Assembly (NCBI RefSeq): GCF_040760005.1
Contig: NZ_CP099760.1
Span: 4,459,501 to 4,523,500 of the forward strand
Length of the DNA stretch: 64,000 bases
Direction: 5' to 3'
From: Pseudomonas sp. stari2
GTDB taxonomy: Bacteria; Pseudomonadota; Gammaproteobacteria; Pseudomonadales; Pseudomonadaceae
A program made the position numbers and the translations under genes. Below, one piece after another: positions 1-8,654 of this stretch (position 1 is the stretch's first letter; every line of letters starts with the position of its first letter). Below the pieces are notes generated by a model. The model searched no databases, was not told the origin of the DNA, and worked only from the letters and a program-made list of their open reading frames with translations.

Positions 1-217
1 CATGTTGCTGAAATATCCGATCCAGCAACGCCCGGTCGCACACATCGCCGCGAATCATCAGCGCACTTTTGCCGCAAATGGCCTCTACCGCATGCAACGC
101 CGCATCGCTGCTGTTGCAAAGATTATCCAGAACGACAACTTCATGTCCTGCTTCAAGCAATGCAAGTGTGGTGTGCGAGCCGATATATCCGGCGCCCCCC
201 GTTACCAGAATCTTCAT
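1..217 (-). CDS. galE: UDP-glucose 4-epimerase, N-terminal part (runs off the left edge)
   Basis: Reading the minus strand from the ATG at 217 gives MKILVTGGAGYIGSH, the N-terminal NAD-binding Rossmann motif (GGAGYIG) of short-chain sugar-nucleotide epimerases, followed by a VVVLDNL strand and IRGDVCD, where the adenine-binding Asp of GalE lies. About 72 residues are visible; the rest is outside the window. GalE interconverts UDP-glucose and UDP-galactose in the cytoplasm. It is divergent from galU, which makes UDP-glucose, so the pair would supply precursors to the EPS operon to the right. A related epimerase with another substrate cannot be excluded from this fragment. Confidence 0.85.
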   Translation of the reverse strand, partial: MKILVTGGAGYIGSHTTLALLEAGHEVVVLDNLCNSSDAALHAVEAICGKSALMIRGDVCDRALLDRIFQQH

Positions 218-598
218 AGCGCGGTCCATAGTGGGAAAAGTGCCAACTAGCGTGTCAAGCCCAACTTGTTTAATGTGTGTCTTGCTTCACACAAACAGGG
301 CGACAACAACCCAAAACAAAAACAGTTCCATCACTGGCCAAAAATATTTTTAAAGGCCAAACTGTATTGCCCGGTACTTATTAGCACTCTCGCACTTTCA
401 CCACTATCGACAGATACCGACTAAAAATAACTGTTATTTATCAAGCCGACATCTAATAACATTATCCCGCTTTACACCAAGCTAACATTGCCACTTACAA
501 CCTGACTCAGGTATTAAAGTACAGCCTCATCAACTTGCAACTTTTCCTTATTGCAATGTAACCGATGGCTGTATGCCATGAATGTCCAGGAAACTTCT
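218..598. promoter_or_regulatory. galE-galU divergent intergenic region
   Basis: A non-coding stretch of 381 bases, clearly more AT-rich than its flanks, between the divergent galE and galU genes. It carries two copies of a 15-bp element at 417-431 and 446-460 and a 15-base motif at 373-387 (GGTACTTATTAGCAC). Both kinds of motif recur upstream of wzb and the glycoside hydrolase gene about 11 kb away. I could not assign a sigma-70 promoter with confidence and see no small gene in it. Confidence 0.6.
417..460 (+). repeat. Pair of EPS-promoter elements (copies 1a and 1b)
   Basis: Copy 1a is CCGACTAAAAATAAC (417-431) followed by TGT. Copy 1b is CCGACATCTAATAAC (446-460) followed by ATT. The starts are 29 bp apart. 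The same ordered pair occurs at 11512-11527 and 11562-11576. Function unknown; a binding site for a shared EPS regulator is the inference. Confidence 0.6.
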
Positions 599-1432
599 AT
601 GATTCGTAAATGTTTGTTCCCCGCTGCCGGCTATGGCACGCGTTTCTTGCCGGCCACCAAAGCCATGCCCAAAGAGATGCTGCCGATCGTCAACAAGCCG
701 TTGATCGAATACGCCGTTGAAGAAGCACGGGACGCCGGCCTGCAGCACATGGCAATCGTCACCGGACGGGGCAAGCGCGCGCTGGAAGACCACTTCGACA
801 TCAGCTACGAACTCGAACACCAGATTCGCGGCACCGAGAAAGAGAAATTTCTGGCCGGCACTCGCGAGTTGATCGACACCTGCACCTTCTCCTACACCCG
901 CCAGGTGGAAATGAAAGGCCTGGGCCACGCGATTCTCAGCGGCCGCCCGCTGATCGGTGACGAGCCCTTCGCTGTAGTCCTGGCAGACGACCTGTGCCTG
1001 AACCTCGAAGGCGACGGCGTGCTCACGCAGATGATCCAGCTCTACAAGAAATTCCGCTGCTCGATCGTCGCCATCCAGGAAGTCCCGCGCGACCAGACCC
1101 ACAAGTACGGCGTGATTGCCGGCGAGGCGATTTCCGACGGTATCTACCGGGTCAATCACATGGTGGAAAAACCGGCCCCGCAAGACGCCCCATCGAACCT
1201 GGCGATCATCGGCCGCTACATCCTGACGCCCGACATCTTCGACCTGATCGCCGACACCGAGCCCGGTAAAGGCGGGGAAATCCAGATCACCGACGCCCTG
1301 ATGAAACAGGCGCAGAACGGTTGCGTGCTGGCCTACAAGTTCAAGGGTCTGCGCTTTGACTGTGGCGACGCCGAGGGTTACCTCCAGGCGACCAACTTCT
1401 GCTACGAGAACGTCTACCTCAAGGGCCGTTAA
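599..1432 (+). CDS. galU: UTP-glucose-1-phosphate uridylyltransferase
   Basis: This 277-residue protein catalyses UTP + glucose-1-phosphate to UDP-glucose + PPi in the cytoplasm. The N-terminus MIRKCLFPAAGYGTRFLPAT carries the nucleotidyltransferase loop (GxGTRxLP), followed by KEMLP; VLADDLCLN holds the metal-binding Asp region, and GGEIQITDAL is typical of GalU. The length is normal for bacterial GalU. I chose the ATG at 599 because AGGAA lies 6 bases upstream (588-592); an upstream in-frame start would add 16 residues without homology. It is divergent from galE and 31 bases ahead of the phosphomannomutase-like gene, probably in one transcript. UDP-glucose feeds EPS, LPS and UDP-galactose synthesis. 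Confidence 0.95.
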   Translation: MIRKCLFPAAGYGTRFLPATKAMPKEMLPIVNKPLIEYAVEEARDAGLQHMAIVTGRGKRALEDHFDISYELEHQIRGTEKEKFLAGTRELIDTCTFSYTRQVEMKGLGHAILSGRPLIGDEPFAVVLADDLCLNLEGDGVLTQMIQLYKKFRCSIVAIQEVPRDQTHKYGVIAGEAISDGIYRVNHMVEKPAPQDAPSNLAIIGRYILTPDIFDLIADTEPGKGGEIQITDALMKQAQNGCVLAYKFKGLRFDCGDAEGYLQATNFCYENVYLKGR

Positions 1433-1463
1433 ACCGCCCCCGCGCACATCCGACGAGGCAACC

Positions 1464-1874
1464 ATGAACATTGCACAACATTCGACAGACATTGAACGGG
1501 AGGTGGACAACCTCGGGGTGATGAGCTGGTTGTCTCGTCATCAGCCGTTGCCCAGCGCCAACGAATCCTGGCTCGGGACCATCCTGCTGGTGGAGCGGAT
1601 CGGCATGTTTCCTTCATCCGGGGACATTCGCCGACCAGTGCGCGATCCCTATCCCCTGCTCGCCCATCTGAAATGGATCTACGGCGAACAGGCGCTGGAG
1701 GTCGATGACCGCGACGGCCTGAAAGTGATTTTCAGCGACTGGCGATTCCGGGTGCGCATCTGCTGCAACGACCCGGCGATCATCATCACTGTGGAAACCC
1801 GTTGCGTGACGCAATTGATGCCGCAAAAGACCGCAGAGCTTCTGGGTCACGTGGACAACTTCGACCAGGGCTGA
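1464..1874 (+). CDS. Orphan phosphomannomutase C-terminal-domain-like protein
   Basis: A 136-residue protein. From about residue 40 it resembles the last ~95 residues of phosphomannomutase ManB/CpsG: FPSSGDIRR resembles FPASGEINR, then QALEVDDRDGLKVIFSDWRFRVR lines up with the domain-4 stretch ending DWRFNLR. The phosphate-binding loop that follows, RxSNTEP in real mutases, reads RICCNDP here, so the Ser/Asn/Thr ligands are gone. Domains 1-3, including the catalytic Ser loop and metal site, are absent, and nothing resembling them lies in the 31 bases separating it from galU. It cannot be an active mutase alone. A GAGG ribosome site precedes the ATG at 1464. It could be a regulatory or adaptor domain, or a retained remnant. 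The alignment is from memory of the family. Confidence 0.6.
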   Translation: MNIAQHSTDIEREVDNLGVMSWLSRHQPLPSANESWLGTILLVERIGMFPSSGDIRRPVRDPYPLLAHLKWIYGEQALEVDDRDGLKVIFSDWRFRVRICCNDPAIIITVETRCVTQLMPQKTAELLGHVDNFDQG

Positions 1875-1878
1875 GCCC

Positions 1879-3015
1879 TTATTCCGAGGCGGCGCCGCAG
1901 GAAACCCCGTGGTTGCCGCCGACGATCATCCGATAGAAGTAATCGGCAATCACCTTCCCTCCCGTGGCCGGCACCGGATGTATCTTGTCCGGGCCGATCA
2001 TCGCCGCAGCGTAACGCTTGACGTCCGTACCGAACGCGCATTGCAGATTGGCGTAACCCAGATGCTGCTCACGAGCCCAGGGTTCCAGCACCTGCGCGTA
2101 GGCCGACATTGGATAGGCGCTGGAGCGCGTGGTGTCCTGGCGCAGGATCAGATTGACGCTCGCTGACGGCTGAATCTCGCGGATCATCCCGACCAGCCCC
2201 TGAACGTTCGTCAGGTATTGCTCGGGTTTCACCCCGAAACCCTGATCGTTGCCACCGAGCATGATCAGATAGACATCGGCCGGAATCTTCGAGACCACCG
2301 CTTTCCACTGCGCCTGCCACTGACCGTCGCCATGATAGAAATCGGCAGAGGCCGCACCCGACGCGGCCAGTTTCGACACCCGCAAACCGGCCTGTTCGTT
2401 GCTCATCCACAGGCCGAACAGGGTTGGCGCGCCCTTCACCACTTCCAGCCTGAAGGACCAGTCCGTCGCGGAGGATGTACCTGACAACGGGACTTCCTGA
2501 ACACCGACACCGGTCAGCTTCAAAGGCTGCCAGGATTGCGAGGGTGCCCAGCGATAGCGCAGTTCACTGGATTCGCCGTTGCCCAGAAAAAGTAACTTTG
2601 CCTGAGTGACAGCGGTGTTTATCGCTTCACTCGGATGGGCATCGACCTGCAGCCATGCACCGAGACTTCCGGTCACGGTACGGCTGTCGGGACTAGCCAC
2701 GCCGAGGTTCGACACCTTCCAGTCGCCGCCGAAGTATTTCTCGCTGCTGCGGGTGTACTTGAAATGGCTGCCGCCCAGCGCCGCGCCATGGTTGAAGCCG
2801 ACATAACCGGGGCCGGCGAAACCGACCTCCCCGACCAGCCGCTGAACCAGTTTGTTCAGATAGAAATCCTGCCCGGCGCTGTAGCTGTCGCCGATCACCG
2901 AGACCGACAACACCTTCCCGGCCTTGCCTTCGCGCCACTGAGCAAAACGCTCGCGGACGTCCCCGACTTCAACCACCGACGCCGCGACCGGCGCTGCGTC
3001 ATCCACTGCAACCAT
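1879..3015 (-). CDS. SGNH/GDSL hydrolase-like protein of the EPS operon
   Basis: A 378-residue protein with the SGNH blocks: GDSYS (nucleophile Ser44), GGND (Gly255, Asn256) and DKIHP (Asp343, His346). Such enzymes add or remove O-acyl groups on polysaccharides. Its start codon overlaps the stop of the acyltransferase gene (TGATG at 3013-3017), so the two are translationally coupled and probably act together on EPS acylation. I see no hydrophobic signal peptide at the N-terminus, which begins MVAVDDAAPVAASVVEVGDV; this is odd for an enzyme expected to meet periplasmic polymer. It is the last gene of the minus-strand EPS operon and converges on the galU transcript with a 4-base gap. Confidence 0.75.
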   Translation of the reverse strand: MVAVDDAAPVAASVVEVGDVRERFAQWREGKAGKVLSVSVIGDSYSAGQDFYLNKLVQRLVGEVGFAGPGYVGFNHGAALGGSHFKYTRSSEKYFGGDWKVSNLGVASPDSRTVTGSLGAWLQVDAHPSEAINTAVTQAKLLFLGNGESSELRYRWAPSQSWQPLKLTGVGVQEVPLSGTSSATDWSFRLEVVKGAPTLFGLWMSNEQAGLRVSKLAASGAASADFYHGDGQWQAQWKAVVSKIPADVYLIMLGGNDQGFGVKPEQYLTNVQGLVGMIREIQPSASVNLILRQDTTRSSAYPMSAYAQVLEPWAREQHLGYANLQCAFGTDVKRYAAAMIGPDKIHPVPATGGKVIADYFYRMIVGGNHGVSCGAASE

Positions 3016-4067
3016 CAGGCACTTCCTTTAGCCGAAACCTGCGCCGGGGAGACGTTCCCCGCCGGTTTTTTCGCCGCCGCACGCTCACCCAGAAACAGCA
3101 CCGAAGTGAAGTTGAACCGGCTGAAGATCGTCGACAGCAACACCGGCCCGAGCAACCCGCAAGCCACGCCGCAGAACACCAGCACACTTTCGTCCTTGAT
3201 GCCCAGGCGCCCGAGCACCGAGCGCGAGGTGGCAGCGAACAACACATGAAACAGGAAAATCGCGTAAGAGTAACCACCCAGCCAGGTCAACGCCTTCGAA
3301 CGCATGTCACTCGACAGCAGCGTGAAGCAGGACACGCATCCAACCGTCAGACCGATCAGGCTGCGGCGGTCGATGATCAGCTCGCGATCCAGCGACGCGA
3401 TGTACAACAGCGTCAGGGAGATCAGCACAAACACCAACGGGCCAATGACTTTGAACCGTTGCTTCAACGCACTGACATTTTCCTGGCCGATCATGCCCGC
3501 CACAAAGAACGGCAACAGATAGGTCGCCCCGTTGATGCCGAACGCATCGAACTTGAACGGCGGCAACAGAAACACCGCTGCAGAAAACGCGAACAGCAGG
3601 TACAGACGCGTCGCCGAGCGCAGCCAACCACGCCATTCCAGCAGGCCGACAAACATGAAAATGATGAACACCGCCTGCAGGAACCAGAAGTGGTTCACCG
3701 GCACATAGAACGACAACAGCGCGTCGATCACACCGACGTCCTTGTTGACGCCCGGCCCCACCGCCTGCAACACCGAGAACGGCACACCCACGCAAAACAG
3801 CGGCACGATCAGGCGCCGCACCTTGCCGGTGAAGAACGCCGAAAAGTCATTGCCGCGAATCTTGTAGATGGAATAGATGTAGCCCGAGATAAAGGTGAAC
3901 AGCGGCATGCGCACGTACACCATCGAATCGGCGATCACCCGGAACGGCGAGCCGATGTCGATCTTCAAACCGCCACCCAACGGGCCGATCACGTGATAGA
4001 GCACCAGCAGCAGGCACGCGAGGCCGCGCAGGGTTTCGATCTCCAGGGACTTTTTCTTGCTCGACAT
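3015..4067 (-). CDS. Acyltransferase family 3 membrane protein (EPS O-acylation)
   Basis: A 350-residue polytopic membrane protein. The N-terminus reads IETLRGLACLLLVLYHV, with the conserved RG and the catalytic His of acyltransferase-3 proteins (WecH/OafA type). It is followed by RMPLFTFISGY, the characteristic second motif, and roughly ten hydrophobic segments to the end. The family moves acetyl or other acyl groups from cytoplasmic acyl-CoA across the inner membrane to sugars. It lies 12 bases after the polymerase-like gene, with a GAGGCGGGTG ribosome site spanning that gene's stop, and is coupled to the SGNH gene after it. The acyl group and the sugar are not deducible. Confidence 0.85.
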   Translation of the reverse strand: MSSKKKSLEIETLRGLACLLLVLYHVIGPLGGGLKIDIGSPFRVIADSMVYVRMPLFTFISGYIYSIYKIRGNDFSAFFTGKVRRLIVPLFCVGVPFSVLQAVGPGVNKDVGVIDALLSFYVPVNHFWFLQAVFIIFMFVGLLEWRGWLRSATRLYLLFAFSAAVFLLPPFKFDAFGINGATYLLPFFVAGMIGQENVSALKQRFKVIGPLVFVLISLTLLYIASLDRELIIDRRSLIGLTVGCVSCFTLLSSDMRSKALTWLGGYSYAIFLFHVLFAATSRSVLGRLGIKDESVLVFCGVACGLLGPVLLSTIFSRFNFTSVLFLGERAAAKKPAGNVSPAQVSAKGSA

Positions 4068-4079
4068 AAAGCACCCGCC

Positions 4080-5183
4080 TCAATTCAGAATTCTTGATTC
4101 GACCCGCACCGGTTTGTTCGCCCGCAGCATCAAGCCCAGGCCCACGAACAACACCGGCACCACCATCGAGAAGTGTCGGGCGAACGAGCCGAAGTCCGGT
4201 TCGAACAAGCCTTGAACCAGCAGAAACGCCAGGGGAATCGCGATCAGTTCCTTGGGTTTGGTCTGGATCGGCACGCCTTTGTAATCGGTCGAGGTGATGA
4301 CTTTGAACAGCAGCAGCGCGGTCATGATCATCAACGCCACGAAGATCACCTGGCCCGGCCCGGAGAGCAGGATCAGCTCAACCGGGAACGACAGCCGGAA
4401 GAAGATGATCATCGAGTCCAGCGCCTGCGAGACGAAATCGCTGCCGCTGAGCCAAGAGACAATCAGCGACTTGGAACCCTCCTCGCCCGCTGTGCGCAGT
4501 TCGTTGTTGCTGGCGCGAATCGACGACACCGGAAAGCCCAGCGCCAACTGGATGGCCATGGCCACCGCCAGGTAGAACAGGAACAGCATCAGGAAGAAGG
4601 TCATGCGCGACACGTACTTCTTCATCATGCAGACGCCGACCCAGGACAGCGAAAACAGGATCCAGTAGGGCCGGATCAGCACGCCGTAGATCACCGCCGA
4701 GAGGAAAAACCCGCCGCGATATTTGCGCGTCAGCGAGCTGAACAGAATGCTCAGCACCGCCACCGACACAATGATTTCCTTGGTCAGGTTCTCCAGGAAG
4801 AACGAACGCACCACGCCCCACAGGCACAGAGTGCCGAAGATCGCCAGCGGCATGCGCCGGAACACCACCACGGGAATCGCCGTGAGGAAAAAGTTGCAGA
4901 ACATCCCGTAGGCCCAGGCGTTGGTCAGGTTGATCCCGGTGGGCCGCAGCAGGAACGCCGAACACTCGTAGGAAGAGCGATCCGGCGAGAACGGGTTCCA
5001 GAAATTGCAGTTGTCGGCCCGGGCATAGGAAGACCACAGGGTCATCGCATCCGGGCCCGGATCGCGGGGGATCAGCAACGGCATGGCCACCGACAGAAAC
5101 AGGCCGGTGAACAGGATCAGGAATGACAGTGACGAATCGAGTTTCTTGCCGCGAAACTCGATGCACGGCAGTTTCAGGCCCAT
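4080..5183 (-). CDS. Polysaccharide polymerase-like (Wzy-like) membrane protein
   Basis: A 367-residue membrane protein with about ten hydrophobic segments and no strong family signature. An EPS polymerase (Wzy) is the missing function in this Wzx/Wzc-type operon, and its size and topology fit, so Wzy is an inference from context. The ATG at 5183 (MGLKLPCIEF) overlaps the end of the flippase gene by 10 bases; longer readings upstream of it are frame shadows. A loop of charged residues (SSIRASNNELRTAGEEGSKS) in the second half may be the periplasmic loop expected in Wzy proteins. It could be another EPS membrane protein instead. Confidence 0.6.
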   Translation of the reverse strand: MGLKLPCIEFRGKKLDSSLSFLILFTGLFLSVAMPLLIPRDPGPDAMTLWSSYARADNCNFWNPFSPDRSSYECSAFLLRPTGINLTNAWAYGMFCNFFLTAIPVVVFRRMPLAIFGTLCLWGVVRSFFLENLTKEIIVSVAVLSILFSSLTRKYRGGFFLSAVIYGVLIRPYWILFSLSWVGVCMMKKYVSRMTFFLMLFLFYLAVAMAIQLALGFPVSSIRASNNELRTAGEEGSKSLIVSWLSGSDFVSQALDSMIIFFRLSFPVELILLSGPGQVIFVALMIMTALLLFKVITSTDYKGVPIQTKPKELIAIPLAFLLVQGLFEPDFGSFARHFSMVVPVLFVGLGLMLRANKPVRVESRILN

Positions 5184-6406
5184 GACACGACAGCCTTTTT
5201 CGCACGCGTTGCACGGGTCAGCAGCGCAATCACGCCGAGCTGCACGATGATCCCGAAGACGTTGCCCCAGGCCGCGCCATAAATCGAATAGTGCTTGATC
5301 AGCACATAGCTGACCGGTACCGAAATCAGCAGGCAAAGGGCCGAACTGGCAAAGGATACCCGGCTGTTTTTCGACGCGATCAAGCCGCCCCAGACGATGT
5401 CGCCGATGGCGCGTAGGGCGAAGGAAAAGATCAGCACGCCAAGGATTCCGTTGTCCGGACGCGGCACCGCTGCGCCGACGTAATCGAGCACGACATTGAA
5501 GAACAGATAGATCGCCACCGCGACTGCCGCTGAAACCACCAGCGAACGCGCGACCCATTTGTTCACGAACAATTGCCTGACCGTGAACGCTTGTTGATCG
5601 GCCTGATAACGCTTGGCGAGCACCGGAATGCCGACCACCGCCACCACCGCGTAGGACAACGCCTGCAAGGTGTTGGCGGCCGACCAGGCGTACACGTATT
5701 TACCGAGGCTGGCGTAGGGTTCCAGATCAATGATCAGAAAGCGCTCGGCGTACTGACTCACTGCGATCAGGCCGGTGCCCAGGTAGAACGGCAGCCCGGC
5801 TTTCCACACGGTCGCCGTCGCCAGCGTCCCCTCTTCGCGTCCACGATGGACGTTCACCACAATCAGGTAACCGGCGACGATCACCAGCACGTTGGCGATG
5901 ACCCACAGCCATAGCACGCTGGCGATTCCGGACACCCAGCCGAGCATCATGCCGCCCACGGCCAGCAGTGCCCAGAGGCCGGTCTTGATGAAGAACAGCA
6001 GCGCCCCCGCCGTGGCTTTCTGCGCGGAAAACACGAACGAGTTGATCTCAAAGGACAGGTGCTCGGTCAGCAGAACCAGGGTCACACAGGCGATCAATGC
6101 CGCCGTCGCCTCGACCTGCTGGAACAGCGAATAGATCAGCACCGTCAGCACCGACAACAGCAACCCCACGGCCAGGTACAGCAGCAGAACCTTGTCGACG
6201 ACTCGCTTCGAACTGCCGCCGACACTGATCAGCCGATTGATCTCGGAGCTGAAGCCGACACTGTAGAACTTCGAAGCGATCAACGACGCCGCGACCACCA
6301 CGCCGTAAAACCCCAGCGCCTCGTAACCGAGGTAATGGGTAATGGCGAGCACCAGCAGGAACTTCGCACCCAGCGCTCCGCCGCGCAGCAACAAGCGGAA
6401 TATCAT
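5174..6406 (-). CDS. Polysaccharide flippase (Wzx-like, MOP superfamily)
   Basis: A 410-residue membrane protein beginning MIFRLLLRGGALGAKFLLVLAI, with about 12 hydrophobic segments, length and N-terminal pattern as in Wzx/RfbX-type flippases, which move undecaprenyl-linked repeat units across the inner membrane. It starts 4 bases inside the pyruvyltransferase gene (ATGA overlap at 6403-6406) and overlaps the polymerase-like gene by 10 bases, so it is firmly within the operon. Exact substrate unknown. Confidence 0.8.
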   Translation of the reverse strand: MIFRLLLRGGALGAKFLLVLAITHYLGYEALGFYGVVVAASLIASKFYSVGFSSEINRLISVGGSSKRVVDKVLLLYLAVGLLLSVLTVLIYSLFQQVEATAALIACVTLVLLTEHLSFEINSFVFSAQKATAGALLFFIKTGLWALLAVGGMMLGWVSGIASVLWLWVIANVLVIVAGYLIVVNVHRGREEGTLATATVWKAGLPFYLGTGLIAVSQYAERFLIIDLEPYASLGKYVYAWSAANTLQALSYAVVAVVGIPVLAKRYQADQQAFTVRQLFVNKWVARSLVVSAAVAVAIYLFFNVVLDYVGAAVPRPDNGILGVLIFSFALRAIGDIVWGGLIASKNSRVSFASSALCLLISVPVSYVLIKHYSIYGAAWGNVFGIIVQLGVIALLTRATRAKKAVVSWA

Positions 6407-7515
6407 CGAATGACGCCCTTGATGATGTCGTCCATGGCCACGGTTTTGGCTTCGATTTCACGGCAGGTGTCGGTCAGGCGCTTGCCGAAATCCGACAGCG
6501 CGTTCGGCGCAAAAACCGTGTCGATGATGGTGTCGACATTGATGTCGCCACCGTTGATGACCCAGTCCTCGACGCCCATGTCCTGATAGGCACCGAAGCC
6601 TTTGCGCTCGTAGCTGATGTGGTACGCCGGCACGCCGGAGAGCAGCGATTCGATCGCACCGTGCAGGCGCACGGAAATCACCAGGTCCGGCTGATATTTG
6701 GCAATCGTGGCCTTCAACGGCAGCAGGTCTTCGGTGATGCCCAGTTCGCGATAGAACGCTCCGTCATCGTTACCCCGCACAGCGCTCTGCACCGCGCAGA
6801 CCACTTTGCTTTTGTTCTTCAGACGCTGCAGCAGCACCTTCAGGTTGGCCACGTAGGCGAGCTTCTTTTCCTTGCTCCAGGCCGGCGGTTTGCGCAGCAC
6901 TACGCACACGGTGGCCGGCGTCGAGGCGCAACGGGTGAACTTGGGTTGCTGCAGGATTTTGCCGGCCAGGGCCTGCACCGCGAGATCCGGTGCGCGGTAG
7001 ACATTTTCGCAGGCATCGAACAACGCCGAGGAGCGGTTATCGCGCACGAACACCGCATCGGCGCTGGCGTAGTGGCCGACGATCTTGTCGCTGTCACCGT
7101 GGAACGGCCCGATGCTCTGCGGCAGGTACACCGACGGCACTTTGCTGAGGATCGCGGTCTCCAGTTGCTTGGCGTGGCCCAGTTTCAGCTTGATGTGTTC
7201 GAAGGCGCTTTTGGAGCGCATGTAGCCGCCACCGACGCCAACGATCAGATCGGTTTTCTTCAACAGATCCGCCAACCCGGCGTAGGACTGATTGAGGAAT
7301 ATCGCCTGCTTGACCCGGCCCAGGCCCTTGGCGGCCATGACCGGCGCATCGAAACGCGGGTGCGGCAGGTATTTGAAGGAATCCGGATCGGAGGCCACGA
7401 CGCTGATCGAAGTGTCTTCGCCAAAGTTGCGCTGCACCAGCGCAATGGCCAGATCGACCAGCAGACCATCGCCGGAATTGGAGGCACTGTAGCCATGCAA
7501 AATCGTTACGTTCAT
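6403..7515 (-). CDS. Polysaccharide pyruvyltransferase family protein
   Basis: A 370-residue cytoplasmic protein of the WcaK/AmsJ/CsaB type. The start NVTILHGYSASNSGDGLL matches the N-terminal nucleotide-fold motif of the family (NxGD). VGVGGGYMRS, VYLPQSIGPF and the C-terminal VRLHGAIESLLSGVPAYHISYE (the RxHG histidine motif) are the other family blocks. It probably transfers pyruvate from PEP to a sugar of the repeat unit as a ketal, giving a negatively charged polymer. It lies 14 bases after the glycosyltransferase gene. It is also homologous to non-catalytic relatives, so activity is inferred. Confidence 0.8.
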   Translation of the reverse strand: MNVTILHGYSASNSGDGLLVDLAIALVQRNFGEDTSISVVASDPDSFKYLPHPRFDAPVMAAKGLGRVKQAIFLNQSYAGLADLLKKTDLIVGVGGGYMRSKSAFEHIKLKLGHAKQLETAILSKVPSVYLPQSIGPFHGDSDKIVGHYASADAVFVRDNRSSALFDACENVYRAPDLAVQALAGKILQQPKFTRCASTPATVCVVLRKPPAWSKEKKLAYVANLKVLLQRLKNKSKVVCAVQSAVRGNDDGAFYRELGITEDLLPLKATIAKYQPDLVISVRLHGAIESLLSGVPAYHISYERKGFGAYQDMGVEDWVINGGDINVDTIIDTVFAPNALSDFGKRLTDTCREIEAKTVAMDDIIKGVIR

Positions 7516-7529
7516 GAGCGAAGTTCTAC

Positions 7530-8612
7530 TTAATAAGAGGGAGCGGAATACACGTCGTAGGTCTGGCGGATCATCAACGCGGCGCTGAAGCGCTCGCGGA
7601 CGATGCGCCGACCTTCAAGGCCAAGGACCGACAACGCGGGTTTCTGGATCTGCTTCAGGCGATCGGCCAATGCGTGGTGGTCACCGGTGGGGAACACGTA
7701 GCCGGACACCCCATGGGTGACCAGTTCAGGCAGCGAGGTGCAGTCGCTGGCGATCACCGGCAAGCCCAGCGCCATGCCTTCCAGAGGCACCATGGCGAAG
7801 CCTTCCCAGCGACTCGGAACAATCAGCGCATCGGCCTGTTGATACAGCGCGTTGACCTCGGCGGGCGTGACCCACGGCAAGTACTGAACACCGTCCATTG
7901 GCGGGCACTCGACCGTCGCCTCGTTGACCGCACTGCCGACCACCGTCAGTTTCAGGTCGTTGCGTCCGGCCTTGGCGTAGGCCTTGAGCAGCACGTCGAA
8001 GCCTTTTTGATAGTCGAGCCGGCCGACGAAGAGCAGATGAATCGGCTGTGGATCCTCGGCTTTGCGCGCGTCATCCTTGGGGTGTATGCCGTTGTAGATC
8101 AGGCGCATGCGCTTGCGCTCGATGCCAAACGCTGCGGCTTTGTCCAACTCGTACTGGCTGACGCAAATGATCGTATCGGTGACCTTCTGCAGCACGCGCT
8201 CGATCCACGCATAGACTTTCTGCTTGATCGGCGAGCTTTCCATCAGGAACGAAAAGGCGTGCGGGCAATAGACGATTTTCGGTTTGCGCCACGGCCGCAG
8301 AAGCACGCACACGCAACGGCCGATCACCCCGGAAAACGTGCTGTGCAGGTGCACCACATCAGGTTTTTCCTTGAGCATCACTTGCATCAGTCGCCAGGCA
8401 AAACGAAGCAACGACGGCACATTGCGCCCGGTTCGCTCGAAGGTGCGGATCTGCTGCGGGGCGATGCCGTGCAGTTCCTTTTCCTGATCCTGCGGCACCA
8501 GATACACCAGCTCGTAGTTGGCTTGCTCATCGTCCGGGGACGCCGAAATCGTGCGGATCACCGTCGCGACGCCACCTTTTATCGTTTCAGCCACGTGCAG
8601 TATTTTTTTCAC
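7530..8612 (-). CDS. Glycosyltransferase family 4
   Basis: A 360-residue GT-B fold glycosyltransferase. The N-terminus reads KKILHVAETIKGGVATVI, with the glycine-rich acceptor loop, then DVVHLHSTFSGVIGR. The C-terminal half has LLFVGRLDYQKGFDVLLKAY (phosphate-binding GR...KG) and PSRWEGFAMVPLEGMALGLPVIAS (the EGFxxxxLE donor motif). It starts with GTG at 8612; the nearest candidate ribosome site is G-rich but weak. It is the only glycosyltransferase in the visible part of the operon, so it cannot build a repeat unit alone; further transferases are expected left of the window or elsewhere. Sugar specificity is unknown. Confidence 0.9.
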   Translation of the reverse strand: MKKILHVAETIKGGVATVIRTISASPDDEQANYELVYLVPQDQEKELHGIAPQQIRTFERTGRNVPSLLRFAWRLMQVMLKEKPDVVHLHSTFSGVIGRCVCVLLRPWRKPKIVYCPHAFSFLMESSPIKQKVYAWIERVLQKVTDTIICVSQYELDKAAAFGIERKRMRLIYNGIHPKDDARKAEDPQPIHLLFVGRLDYQKGFDVLLKAYAKAGRNDLKLTVVGSAVNEATVECPPMDGVQYLPWVTPAEVNALYQQADALIVPSRWEGFAMVPLEGMALGLPVIASDCTSLPELVTHGVSGYVFPTGDHHALADRLKQIQKPALSVLGLEGRRIVRERFSAALMIRQTYDVYSAPSY

Positions 8613-8654
8613 AACCCACCCACTTTCTTGCCTGTAAAGAACAATCGCTGAAAC

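Noticed and set aside
548-1510. Long minus-strand frame opposite galU
   Set aside because: Mirror of a GC-rich coding gene; galU on the plus strand has clear family motifs and this frame has none.
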